A stretch of DNA of 18,698 nt from an uncultured Bacteroidales bacterium (GTDB lineage Bacteria > Bacteroidota > Bacteroidia > Bacteroidales > Paludibacteraceae), in the NCBI GenBank assembly GCA_903899865.1, contig CAIUKZ010000184.1, positions 1 through 18,698 on the forward strand. Reading direction: 5' to 3'. Below, piece by piece: positions 13,483-18,698 of the stretch; position 1 is the first letter of the stretch; the number at the start of each line of letters is the position of its first letter. A program made the position numbers and the translations under genes. Under the pieces are notes generated by a model, which worked only from the letters and a program-made list of their open reading frames with translations, was not told the origin of the DNA and did not search any database.

Positions 13483-13508
13483 TTCCCCTTCAGGGGTCAG
13501 GATTCCTT
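13483..13508. repeat. REP-like palindrome, short form
   Basis: TTCCCCTTCAGGGGTCAGG followed by ATTCC. The core CCCCT-tc-AGGGG resembles the other REP-like units in the window but is shorter. It lies in the 105-base gap before comM. Confidence 0.45.
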
Positions 13509-13546
13509 TCTTAATCACATTTAACAACATAAAATATATTTCACTT

Positions 13547-15085
13547 ATGCTTGTAAAATCTTTTGGTGCTGCGGTTCAGGGTATTAATGCTACCATCGTT
13601 ACGATAGAGGTCAATGTAAGTCAGGGTATTAAGTTTTTCTTAGTGGGTCTGCCCGACAATGCGGTGAAGGAGAGCCATGAGCGAATAGCCTCGGCACTGG
13701 AATATACTGGTTTCAAACTACCACGCAAGCAAGTGGTAATCAACATGGCTCCAGCCGATATCCGCAAAGAAGGATCGGCATATGACTTGCCATTGGCTAT
13801 AGGGATGATGGCTGCGGCAGAGAGCATAAAAAGTGAAGAGTTAGAAAAGTATGTTATTATGGGCGAACTGTCGCTAGATGGTGGTCTACAACCCATCAAA
13901 GGCGTGCTTCCCATTGCTATCAAAGCACGTGAAGAGGGTTTTAAGGGGTTTATTCTCCCCAAACAAAATGCCCGTGAAGCCGCAGTGGTCAACAATCTGG
14001 ATGTGTACGGCGTGGAATCGATAAAGGAGGTGTTAGATTTTTTTGATGGTAAAATCACTTTAGAACCCACTGTGGTGAATACTCGTGATGAGTTTTATGC
14101 CAATATGAGCCAAATAGAAATTGACTTTGCTGATGTCAAAGGACAAGAGAGTGTCAAGCGTGCCATGGAAGTAGCGGCTGCTGGTGGACACAATATCATT
14201 ATGATAGGACCTCCAGGTGCTGGAAAGTCCATGTTGGCCAAGCGAATTCCTACCGTACTTCCACCACTATCACTTCACGAAGCACTGGAAACCACCAAAA
14301 TACACTCCGTGGCAGGTAATATTGATAGTAATACCTCGCTTATCTCACAGCGACCTTTTCGTAGTCCTCATCACACCATATCCGATGTGGCACTGGTGGG
14401 GGGTGGCACTTTTCCTCAGCCAGGTGAAATATCACTGGCACACAATGGTGTTTTGTTTTTGGATGAATTGCCAGAGTTTAAGCGCACCGTGCTGGAGGTG
14501 ATGCGGCAGCCATTGGAGGATAGGAAAATATGCATTTCACGTGCCAAATTTGCCATCGAATATCCCGCTAGTTTTATGCTCGTAGCCTCTATGAACCCTT
14601 GTCCGTGTGGTTACTACAATCATCCTGAGCGCGACTGCATGTGTGCCCCTGGTGTGGTGCAGAAATACTTGAGCCGGATATCAGGGCCGCTGTTGGACAG
14701 AATTGACATTCACATCGAGATCGTGCCTGTACCTTTTGAGAAGCTGTCTGAAATGAAGGAGTCCGAAGCTAGCGAGAAGGTGCGTGAAAGGGTTATGAAA
14801 GCTAGGCAAATTCAAGAGGAGCGGTTTAAGGATATTGCTGGTGTGTATTGCAATGCACAGATGTCGTCCAAGCAAATGCGCACTTATGCTCAGCCAGATA
14901 AGGCAGGCACTGAATTGCTCAAAAATGCCATGCTTCGCTTAAATCTGTCAGCTCGAGCCTACGACCGCATCATCAAAGTAGCACGTACCATTGCCGACCT
15001 CGATGATTCAGAACCCATACTTTCCAACCACATCGCAGAAGCAATCAACTACAGAAATCTTGACAGAGAAGGATGGGCGGGGTGA
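13547..15085 (+). CDS. comM: ComM/YifB-family Mg-chelatase-like AAA+ ATPase
   Basis: 512-residue AAA+ protein of the YifB/ComM family. In naturally competent bacteria ComM is a hexameric helicase that promotes branch migration during integration of incoming DNA; the gene is also widespread in bacteria not known to be competent. The N-terminal ChlI-like domain (SFGAAVQGINATIVTIEV to about residue 170) is followed by the AAA+ core. This has Walker A GPPGAGKS (221-228), Walker B LFLDEL with Asp306-Glu307, and a sensor region with the family's four-cysteine cluster C352, C354, C364 and C366 (NPCPCGYYNHPERDCMC). The arginine-finger region is SGPLLDRIDIH, and the C-terminal Mg-chelatase lid domain ends at LDREGWAG. 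Length and motifs are normal. The start is the first ATG, giving the family's usual M-L-V-K-S N-terminus. Confidence 0.95.
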   Translation: MLVKSFGAAVQGINATIVTIEVNVSQGIKFFLVGLPDNAVKESHERIASALEYTGFKLPRKQVVINMAPADIRKEGSAYDLPLAIGMMAAAESIKSEELEKYVIMGELSLDGGLQPIKGVLPIAIKAREEGFKGFILPKQNAREAAVVNNLDVYGVESIKEVLDFFDGKITLEPTVVNTRDEFYANMSQIEIDFADVKGQESVKRAMEVAAAGGHNIIMIGPPGAGKSMLAKRIPTVLPPLSLHEALETTKIHSVAGNIDSNTSLISQRPFRSPHHTISDVALVGGGTFPQPGEISLAHNGVLFLDELPEFKRTVLEVMRQPLEDRKICISRAKFAIEYPASFMLVASMNPCPCGYYNHPERDCMCAPGVVQKYLSRISGPLLDRIDIHIEIVPVPFEKLSEMKESEASEKVRERVMKARQIQEERFKDIAGVYCNAQMSSKQMRTYAQPDKAGTELLKNAMLRLNLSARAYDRIIKVARTIADLDDSEPILSNHIAEAINYRNLDREGWAG

Positions 15086-15086
15086 C

Positions 15087-15124
15087 AATATTAATTAATA
15101 ATTGATAATTAATAATTAATAATT
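15087..15124. repeat. AT-rich AATTAAT tandem tract
   Basis: Low-complexity repeats of TAATTAATAATT just after the comM stop. A similar tract lies at 17224-17259 after the zinc-ribbon membrane protein gene. Both sit right behind a stop codon. They are self-complementary but have no GC stem. Confidence 0.7.
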
Positions 15125-15153
15125 CAGACGGAGGTGTTGGGGACGAAGGTCAT

Positions 15154-15180
15154 ACTTGTTCTTTCAAAGAATGAACAAGT
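15154..15180. other. 27-bp near-perfect palindrome between comM and tRNA-Asn
   Basis: ACTTGTTC-T-TTC-AAA-GAA-T-GAACAAGT: 11 paired bases per arm with one symmetric T-T mismatch. The rest of the 232-base gap (15086-15317) holds the AT tract, a small ATGCAAGCAT palindrome (15184-15193), a T run (15229-15237) and the tRNA terminator. No gene is evident. No U-run directly follows, so a terminator role for comM is doubtful. Confidence 0.5.
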
Positions 15181-15277
15181 TCTATGCAAGCATGTAAAGG
15201 TGCTATCAAAGTATAAACACAGGGTCTATTTTTTTTTGCTTATAGTAGTCTTATAAAACGCATTTTCTCCTTAGACG

Positions 15278-15314
15278 AAAAAAAAGCACCAAACAAATTT
15301 ATGTTTAGTGCTTT
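15278..15314 (-). terminator. Intrinsic terminator of the tRNA-Asn transcript
   Basis: On the minus strand AAAGCACTAAACA (15314-15302) pairs with TGTTTGGTGCTTT (15295-15283) with one G-U pair and a six-base loop. The U tract at 15285-15278 follows. It begins four bases beyond the tRNA 3' end. Confidence 0.85.
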
Positions 15315-15317
15315 TAG

Positions 15318-15391
15318 CTCTCCCTCTTGGACTTGAACCAAGGACCCTCTGATTAACAGTCAGATGCTCTAACCGACTGAGCTAAGGAAGA
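15318..15391 (-). tRNA. tRNA-Asn, anticodon GTT
   Basis: A 74-base cloverleaf on the minus strand. The acceptor stem TCTTCCT pairs with AGGGAGA (one T-G), with discriminator G. The D arm begins GCTCAGTCGGTTAGAGC. The anticodon stem is TCTGA/TCAGA with loop CTGTTAA, giving anticodon GTT (asparagine). The T arm is CTTGG-TTCAAGT-CCAAG. CCA is not encoded. Its own promoter (15430-15437) and terminator (15278-15314) flank it, so it is a single-gene unit. Confidence 0.97.
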
Positions 15392-15429
15392 ATTTAAAAA
15401 AATGTTACATTTTCTTGTCAAATGCGTTG

Positions 15430-15460
15430 CAAAAGTAATAGGTTTTATTGAAATATGCAA
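15430..15460 (-). promoter_or_regulatory. Predicted tRNA-Asn promoter, -33 and -7 boxes
   Basis: On the minus strand TTG (15460-15458), 20 bases, then TACTTTTG (15437-15430): a close match to the Bacteroidota consensus TTG-N19-TAnnTTTG. The -7 box ends 38 bases before the tRNA 5' end. Confidence 0.65.
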
Positions 15461-15468
15461 TATCTTTG
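15461..15468 (+). promoter_or_regulatory. Predicted promoter -7 box for the PfkB-family kinase
   Basis: TATCTTTG matches TAnnTTTG, 23 bases before the ATG at 15492. It directly abuts the -33 box of the opposite-facing tRNA promoter, so the two promoters are back to back. No clean -33 TTG on this strand. Confidence 0.55.
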
Positions 15469-15491
15469 TGGAAAAATTTGAGTAAAAATAT

Positions 15492-16466
15492 ATGAAAAAA
15501 GTTTTAGGATTAGGTAATGCGCTGACTGATATTTTATTACAAATTGAAGATGACAGCATTTTAAGTCAAATTGGTTTCCCTAAAGGGAGTATGCAGTTGA
15601 TTGATGAACAGAAAGTACTCGAAATTAGTGGTGTTTTCTCAGGTTATTCCAAAAAAATGGCTGCAGGCGGCTCATCTGCTAATACCATTTGTGGTATTAC
15701 TAAGCTTGGAGGTGAAGCCGGATTTGTAGGAAAGATCGGAAAAGATCAGGTTGGGGAGTTTTTTAGTCGCGATTTGGTCAAAAATGGCGTCCTGCCTCAA
15801 ATGTTGAGAAGTGCCAACCCTTCTGGGTCATGTACTGTGTTGGTGTCACCTGATGGTGAGCGCACGATGTGCACATTTCTGGGTGCAGCGAGTGAGTTAT
15901 TGGCCAGCGAATTGAATGTCGAAATGTTTAAGGGTTACGATATTTTTCATATCGAGGGCTATTTGGTGTTCAATCAGGAGTTGATACGTCGTGCTGTGCA
16001 GTTGGCCAAAGAAGCTGGACTGACAATAAGCATAGATATGGCAAGTTATAATGTCGTTGAAGCGAATCTGGACTTTTTAGGTGAAATTGTAAGTGAATAT
16101 GTCGATATAGTTTTTGCCAACGAAGAAGAAGCACGTGCTTTTACGGGATTAGAGCCATTGGAGGCATTGTACAAAATCTCTGAACAATGTGCCATTTCTG
16201 TTGTTAAAGTAGGCAAGGATGGTTCATATATCAAGTCGGGTGATCAAGTCATTCGTATCCAACCACACACTGTCAATTGTATTGATACCACCGGTGCAGG
16301 TGATTTGTATGCAGCTGGTTTTCTTTTTGGACTTTCTAATGATTATTCACTAGAAAAGTGTGGAAACCTTGGTTCTTTTGTTTCAGCCAAAGTTGTGGAG
16401 GTACTTGGTGCTAAAATGCCTGAAAATGTGTGGAGTGATATTCATATTTCAATTTCGAGATTTTAG
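15492..16466 (+). CDS. PfkB-family carbohydrate/nucleoside kinase (adenosine kinase-like)
   Basis: 324-residue ribokinase/PfkB-fold kinase that transfers phosphate from ATP to a sugar or nucleoside hydroxyl in the cytoplasm. Substrate-side motifs are GNALTD (8-13) and AAGGSSANTICGITKLGG (58-74), the first PfkB signature region. The second signature DTTGAGDLYAAGF (265-277) holds the anion hole and the catalytic Asp271. VKVGKDGSYIKSG is the usual ATP-domain strand. The layout of both signatures resembles bacterial proteins annotated as adenosine kinase, but the substrate cannot be fixed from sequence alone. It is transcribed divergently from tRNA-Asn from abutting promoters and is probably monocistronic. 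Confidence 0.92.
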   Translation: MKKVLGLGNALTDILLQIEDDSILSQIGFPKGSMQLIDEQKVLEISGVFSGYSKKMAAGGSSANTICGITKLGGEAGFVGKIGKDQVGEFFSRDLVKNGVLPQMLRSANPSGSCTVLVSPDGERTMCTFLGAASELLASELNVEMFKGYDIFHIEGYLVFNQELIRRAVQLAKEAGLTISIDMASYNVVEANLDFLGEIVSEYVDIVFANEEEARAFTGLEPLEALYKISEQCAISVVKVGKDGSYIKSGDQVIRIQPHTVNCIDTTGAGDLYAAGFLFGLSNDYSLEKCGNLGSFVSAKVVEVLGAKMPENVWSDIHISISRF

Positions 16467-16536
16467 GTAGCTCCATCTGTTTGCCCAATTAAGATAGAAT
16501 TATCATTTTTTTTAATCAAAACTATATTATTTACTG

Positions 16537-16555
16537 CTTTTGAATCATTCAAAAG
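16537..16555. promoter_or_regulatory. 19-bp perfect palindrome, candidate operator
   Basis: CTTTTGAA-TCA-TTCAAAAG: two perfect 8-base arms around three bases, ending 21 bases before the ATG at 16577. Its left arm contains TTTTG, so it could overlap the -7 region of the promoter. A homodimeric repressor or activator site is the natural reading; the factor is unknown. Confidence 0.4.
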
Positions 16556-16576
16556 ATATTGCACATTGATTTTTTT

Positions 16577-17218
16577 ATGGAAATAGATGAAGAATTGGTA
16601 CGTTGTAGGCCGTGTGGCTATGTAATGAAAGAGAGTGAACTGAATGGCGGTGTTTGTCCTGCATGTGGATTACCTCACAATGTTTTTGAACCATATCGTG
16701 AAAGAGTATCTGCCAATCGGTTGTTTATTTTAAGTTTAGATATTCATCCCATTGCCATCCATTTATCACAGACATTTGTTGGGTTAATACCCTTACTGAT
16801 CATGTTTCATTATGTTTTTCCGGGATACAGAGAGCAAATGATACATTCGGTGATTGATTTCTCCATTTTTATGTTGCCACTGTCATTGATACTATCTACC
16901 ATTTCAGGAATAGTTGATGGTTTGACGAGGTTTAAGACGTTAAAAACACCACTTTTGGTGTCCAAAATCTATTATAGCATTGCCATCATGATTTTTTCTT
17001 TTGCGCAGTGGTTTACCTCTACGCCTGGAGAATATGATCTGATTACTTTGGCATTGAGTGGAGTGTCCCTATTTTGTGCTGTTAAGCTAGGGCTTATGGG
17101 GAAAAAGCTGTTGGATGTGATTTTGCCAGGAACCTATCAGATACGCAAAAAGAAGAAAGCAAAGCCTGCTCCTCGACCTGTGGTGCCAATACCTAAGGCT
17201 GAAAGCCTTGATGACTAA
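16577..17218 (+). CDS. Zinc-ribbon (rubredoxin-like) membrane protein
   Basis: 213 residues from ATG 16577; the frame extends six codons upstream to a TTG at 16559, which I think is not used. The N-terminus has two CxxC knuckles (RCRPCGY and CPACGL, 15 residues between), a rubredoxin-like or zinc-ribbon fold of the kind seen in rubrerythrins. Four hydrophobic segments follow, roughly HLSQTFVGLIPLLIMFHYVF, FSIFMLPLSLILSTISGIV, LVSKIYYSIAIMIFSFAQW and LITLALSGVSLFCAVKLGL. The C-terminal tail is basic and proline-rich (RKKKKAKPAPRPVVPIP). The membrane part resembles DUF2231-type proteins. A redox or metal-sensing role is only a guess from the Cys knuckles. A perfect palindrome upstream suggests dedicated regulation. 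Confidence 0.85.
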   Translation: MEIDEELVRCRPCGYVMKESELNGGVCPACGLPHNVFEPYRERVSANRLFILSLDIHPIAIHLSQTFVGLIPLLIMFHYVFPGYREQMIHSVIDFSIFMLPLSLILSTISGIVDGLTRFKTLKTPLLVSKIYYSIAIMIFSFAQWFTSTPGEYDLITLALSGVSLFCAVKLGLMGKKLLDVILPGTYQIRKKKKAKPAPRPVVPIPKAESLDD

Positions 17219-17223
17219 CTACA

Positions 17224-17259
17224 ACAATTAATAATTAATAATTAACAATTAATAATTGA
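17224..17259. repeat. AT-rich AATTAAT tandem tract, second copy
   Basis: ACAATTAATAATTAATAATT and so on, directly after the stop at 17218, like the tract at 15087-15124. The following bases to 17356 contain nothing recognisable. Confidence 0.65.
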
Positions 17260-17356
17260 TGGCTTGAGGATTTTTTTTGTTTGAGAGTTGCTGTTGTTTT
17301 CCAGATGCCACCTTTTTACAATGCTGTTTTATAGAGTTTTAGTTTGCATTGAAAAT

Positions 17357-17397
17357 AAAAAGTCCCCAAAGTTGATTTCAAACTTTGGGGACTTTTT
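17357..17397. terminator. Bidirectional intrinsic terminator between convergent genes
   Basis: AAAAAGTCCCCAAAGTT (17357-17373) pairs without mismatch with AACTTTGGGGACTTTTT (17381-17397) around a 7-base loop. It has T tails on both strands. It serves both the zinc-ribbon membrane protein gene (plus) and the Cys-Cys-repeat protein gene (minus, stop at 17411). Confidence 0.93.
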
Positions 17398-17410
17398 ATT
17401 TGTTTCGAGC

Positions 17411-17629
17411 TTATTTTTTCTCTGCGGCTTTTTCATCCATTTTCTTTTGGCAAGCTTTTTCTTCGCCTTTTTTGCAACAAGCAGTTTTGTCACCTTTTTT
17501 GCAACAAGCTTTGTTGTCTTTGTTACAACAAGTTTTTGCTTTTTCTGCTGGTTTAGCATCTTGGGCACTTACCATGACTGGTGCAAGCAAGAATGCTGAT
17601 ACAAACATTGATACAATTAGCTTTTTCAT
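17411..17629 (-). CDS. Small exported Cys-Cys-repeat protein
   Basis: 72 residues from the ATG at 17629 (another in-frame ATG two codons earlier at 17635). The signal peptide MKKLIVSMFVSAFLLAPVMVSA is followed by about 50 mature residues, nearly all Lys, Glu, Ala, Asp and Cys. Cysteine pairs recur every eight or nine residues (TCCNKDNKA, CCKKGDKTA, CCKKGEEKA, then CQKK), seven Cys in all. No known family is recognised. A periplasmic or surface metal-binding (metallothionein-like) or redox role is plausible from composition only. The DNA shows a matching 27-base tandem repeat. The gene stands alone, converging on the zinc-ribbon membrane protein gene with a shared terminator. Confidence 0.82.
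   Translation of the reverse strand: MKKLIVSMFVSAFLLAPVMVSAQDAKPAEKAKTCCNKDNKACCKKGDKTACCKKGEEKACQKKMDEKAAEKK
17466..17540. repeat. 27-base tandem repeat inside the Cys-Cys-repeat gene
   Basis: CCTTTTTTGCAACAAGC recurs at 17466 and 17493, each opening a 27-base unit, with a diverged third unit (TTACAACAAG) at about 17520-17540. On the minus strand the units encode CCKKGEEKA, CCKKGDKTA and CCNKDNKA. Unit number could change by slippage or recombination without breaking the frame. Confidence 0.75.
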
Positions 17630-17795
17630 AATCATTTATTTTTTTGAGGGTTTAAATTTGATATATAACGCAAGTTAAACAATATTAGTTTATCTGTTTG
17701 TCTATTTTGCACATTTTGTGACTTTTTTACGATTTTTATTTTTTTTGAAGGCTTAATTAACTGAATGGAATTGGTGAAAATCTAAATTCATTTTT

Positions 17796-17803
17796 TAACT
17801 TTA
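17796..17803 (+). promoter_or_regulatory. Possible promoter -7 box for the DUF898-family gene
   Basis: TAACTTTA differs from TAnnTTTG only in the last base and lies 26 bases before the ATG at 17830. A TTG at 17771-17773 is 22 bases upstream. Confidence 0.35.
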
Positions 17804-17829
17804 CTGACAAATATTAAATCCGAAGAGAA

Positions 17830-18698
17830 ATGAAAAATTATTTGAAATTTAATTTGACAGCCGAAAAATTATTCCCTGTTATGTTTTTGATTATCATGTT
17901 GATAGCCATACCACTATTTTATATTATTTATGAGTTATCCCAATTTGATGCGACTTCATTCAAAGAAGTGTGGGTTTTGATTCCTATACTAGGAGGATTT
18001 ATGATATTCCCAATTTTGTTGAGCTACTATGTAGAGAAAATGAAAATAGAAGGCTTTGAATATGAAGGCAAGTCAGTTGAGTTTAATGGTACGTTCAAGG
18101 AATTTGCAAAACAATTTTTTATCGGACTTTTCTTGTCAATAGTTACTGTTGGAGTTTATATCCCTTGGTTTATGACCAGGATGCAAAAGTTTTTTGTTGA
18201 CAATTCGTCCTATGAGGGTTATCGTCCCGAATTCTTGGGAAAAGGATTAAAACTCTTCTTGATAATTACGTTCCTAGCTTTGGTGCCAAGTGTTTTTGGC
18301 AGTATTATGGATAAAGCTATCAATGTGTTTCATCAACCCTTACTAATTCTAGTAGTTGGTGGTGTGGTGATGGTAATTAAAATGATAATCATGTCGCCAT
18401 TTTACTATTTCCAGTATAGATGGTATTTTGACGCACGGTTTAAGGGATTGACCATTCTTTGGAATACTGACACTTGGGATTCAATCCTTGAAATAATTAA
18501 ACAAAGTTTACTTATGTTTTTAACCTTTGGCATCTATTTTCCAGTGGGTTATCTGAAATTATATAAATACTTTGCCGAACGAACTGTAGCCGTGAATGAA
18601 AATGAGAATTATCACCTTGGTTATGACCTTGAACCAATGGCTGATTTCAAATTTATCTGGGGACAAGCTCTAATGACAATCATCACCATCGGCATTTA
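17830..18698 (+). CDS. DUF898/YjgN-family membrane protein (partial, runs off right edge)
   Basis: 289 complete codons are visible and no stop is reached. It is a multi-pass inner-membrane protein. A hydrophobic N-terminal pair of helices (LFPVMFLIIMLIAIPLFYIIYEL and IPILGGFMIFPILLSYYV) is followed by units typical of DUF898/YjgN: a soluble VEFNGTFKEFAKQF-type lead, a helix SIVTVGVYIPWFMTRMQKFFV, the loop YRPEFLGKGLKLF, then more helices. A second such unit ends YFPVGYLKLYKYFAERT-like, and LGYDLEPMADFKFIWGQAL begins the third. The molecular function of the family is not established. The ATG at 17830 is the natural start, in the SD-less context CGAAGAGAA. Confidence 0.88.
   Translation, partial: MKNYLKFNLTAEKLFPVMFLIIMLIAIPLFYIIYELSQFDATSFKEVWVLIPILGGFMIFPILLSYYVEKMKIEGFEYEGKSVEFNGTFKEFAKQFFIGLFLSIVTVGVYIPWFMTRMQKFFVDNSSYEGYRPEFLGKGLKLFLIITFLALVPSVFGSIMDKAINVFHQPLLILVVGGVVMVIKMIIMSPFYYFQYRWYFDARFKGLTILWNTDTWDSILEIIKQSLLMFLTFGIYFPVGYLKLYKYFAERTVAVNENENYHLGYDLEPMADFKFIWGQALMTIITIGI

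Noticed and set aside
13535..13542. TATATTTC as a comM promoter box
   Set aside because: It lacks the final G of the consensus and is only four bases from the ATG, so it would require a leaderless transcript.
13621..14070. 149-codon minus-strand frame opposite comM
   Set aside because: It is antisense to a conserved comM domain, a common by-product of its codon use.
15120..15252. Short open stretch after comM reading EVLGTKVILVLSKNEQ and onward
   Set aside because: It has no ATG start, is interrupted by the palindrome and T run, and resembles no family.
15318..15391. tRNA-Asn as an integration (att) site
   Set aside because: No integrase and no repeated tRNA 3' segment are visible nearby, and the tRNA terminator follows directly.
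15302..15559. 68-codon minus-strand frame covering the tRNA gene (15353-15559)
   Set aside because: It overlaps tRNA-Asn, its promoter and the start of the kinase gene; it is not a gene.
17288..17678. Plus-strand frames of 103 and 97 codons and a minus-strand 79-codon frame over the Cys-Cys-repeat gene
   Set aside because: They run through the bidirectional terminator hairpin and are poly-Phe/Ser or poly-Lys shadows of the repeat; only the minus-strand frame with a signal peptide makes sense.

Overview
The window looks like a chromosomal segment from a member of the Bacteroidota, most likely Bacteroidales. The evidence is the adjacent type IX secretion genes porU and porV, which occur only in this phylum; Bacteroidota-type -7 promoter boxes (TAnnTTTG) before several genes; A-rich start contexts mostly without Shine-Dalgarno sequences; and the AT-rich composition. 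The order assignment is an inference from protein style, not from a search.

Layout. Bases 1-2012 (minus) hold the first 670 residues of leucyl-tRNA synthetase, which runs off the left edge. Divergent from it is rex (2221-2904), an NADH/NAD+-sensing repressor. A complete 1550-bp IS3-family insertion sequence (3040-4589, GAT target duplication) lies between rex and a fumarylacetoacetate hydrolase (FAH)-family gene (4591-5202). The IS landed exactly on the start codon of that gene, and the target duplication rebuilt the ATG. Then come porU (5365-9216), a 500-bp mosaic leader full of short duplications and REP-like palindromes, porV (9717-10865) and ispF (10984-11469). After these are a 2-Cys peroxiredoxin (11592-12224) with its own promoter and terminator, an unrecognised exported protein (12365-13441) and the ComM/YifB AAA+ ATPase (13547-15085). 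A minus-strand tRNA-Asn(GTT) with its own promoter and terminator (15278-15437) is back to back with a PfkB-family sugar/nucleoside kinase (15492-16466). A zinc-ribbon membrane protein (16577-17218) converges on a tiny exported Cys-Cys-repeat protein (17411-17629, minus) across a 17-bp perfect bidirectional terminator. A DUF898/YjgN-family membrane protein (17830 onward) runs off the right edge.

How the genes work together. PorU (sortase) and PorV (outer-membrane shuttle) act together in releasing and anchoring type IX cargo at the cell surface. The others are mainly housekeeping: translation (leuS, tRNA-Asn), isoprenoid synthesis (ispF), peroxide defence, redox-responsive transcription (rex) and DNA branch migration (comM). 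The most unusual parts are the IS-to-start-codon junction, the IS end structures that could silence transposase read-through, the duplicated porV initiation motif in the porU-porV gap, the Cys-Cys repeat protein, and two clean unexplained palindromes. No CRISPR array, prophage, toxin-antitoxin or recognised defence system is visible.
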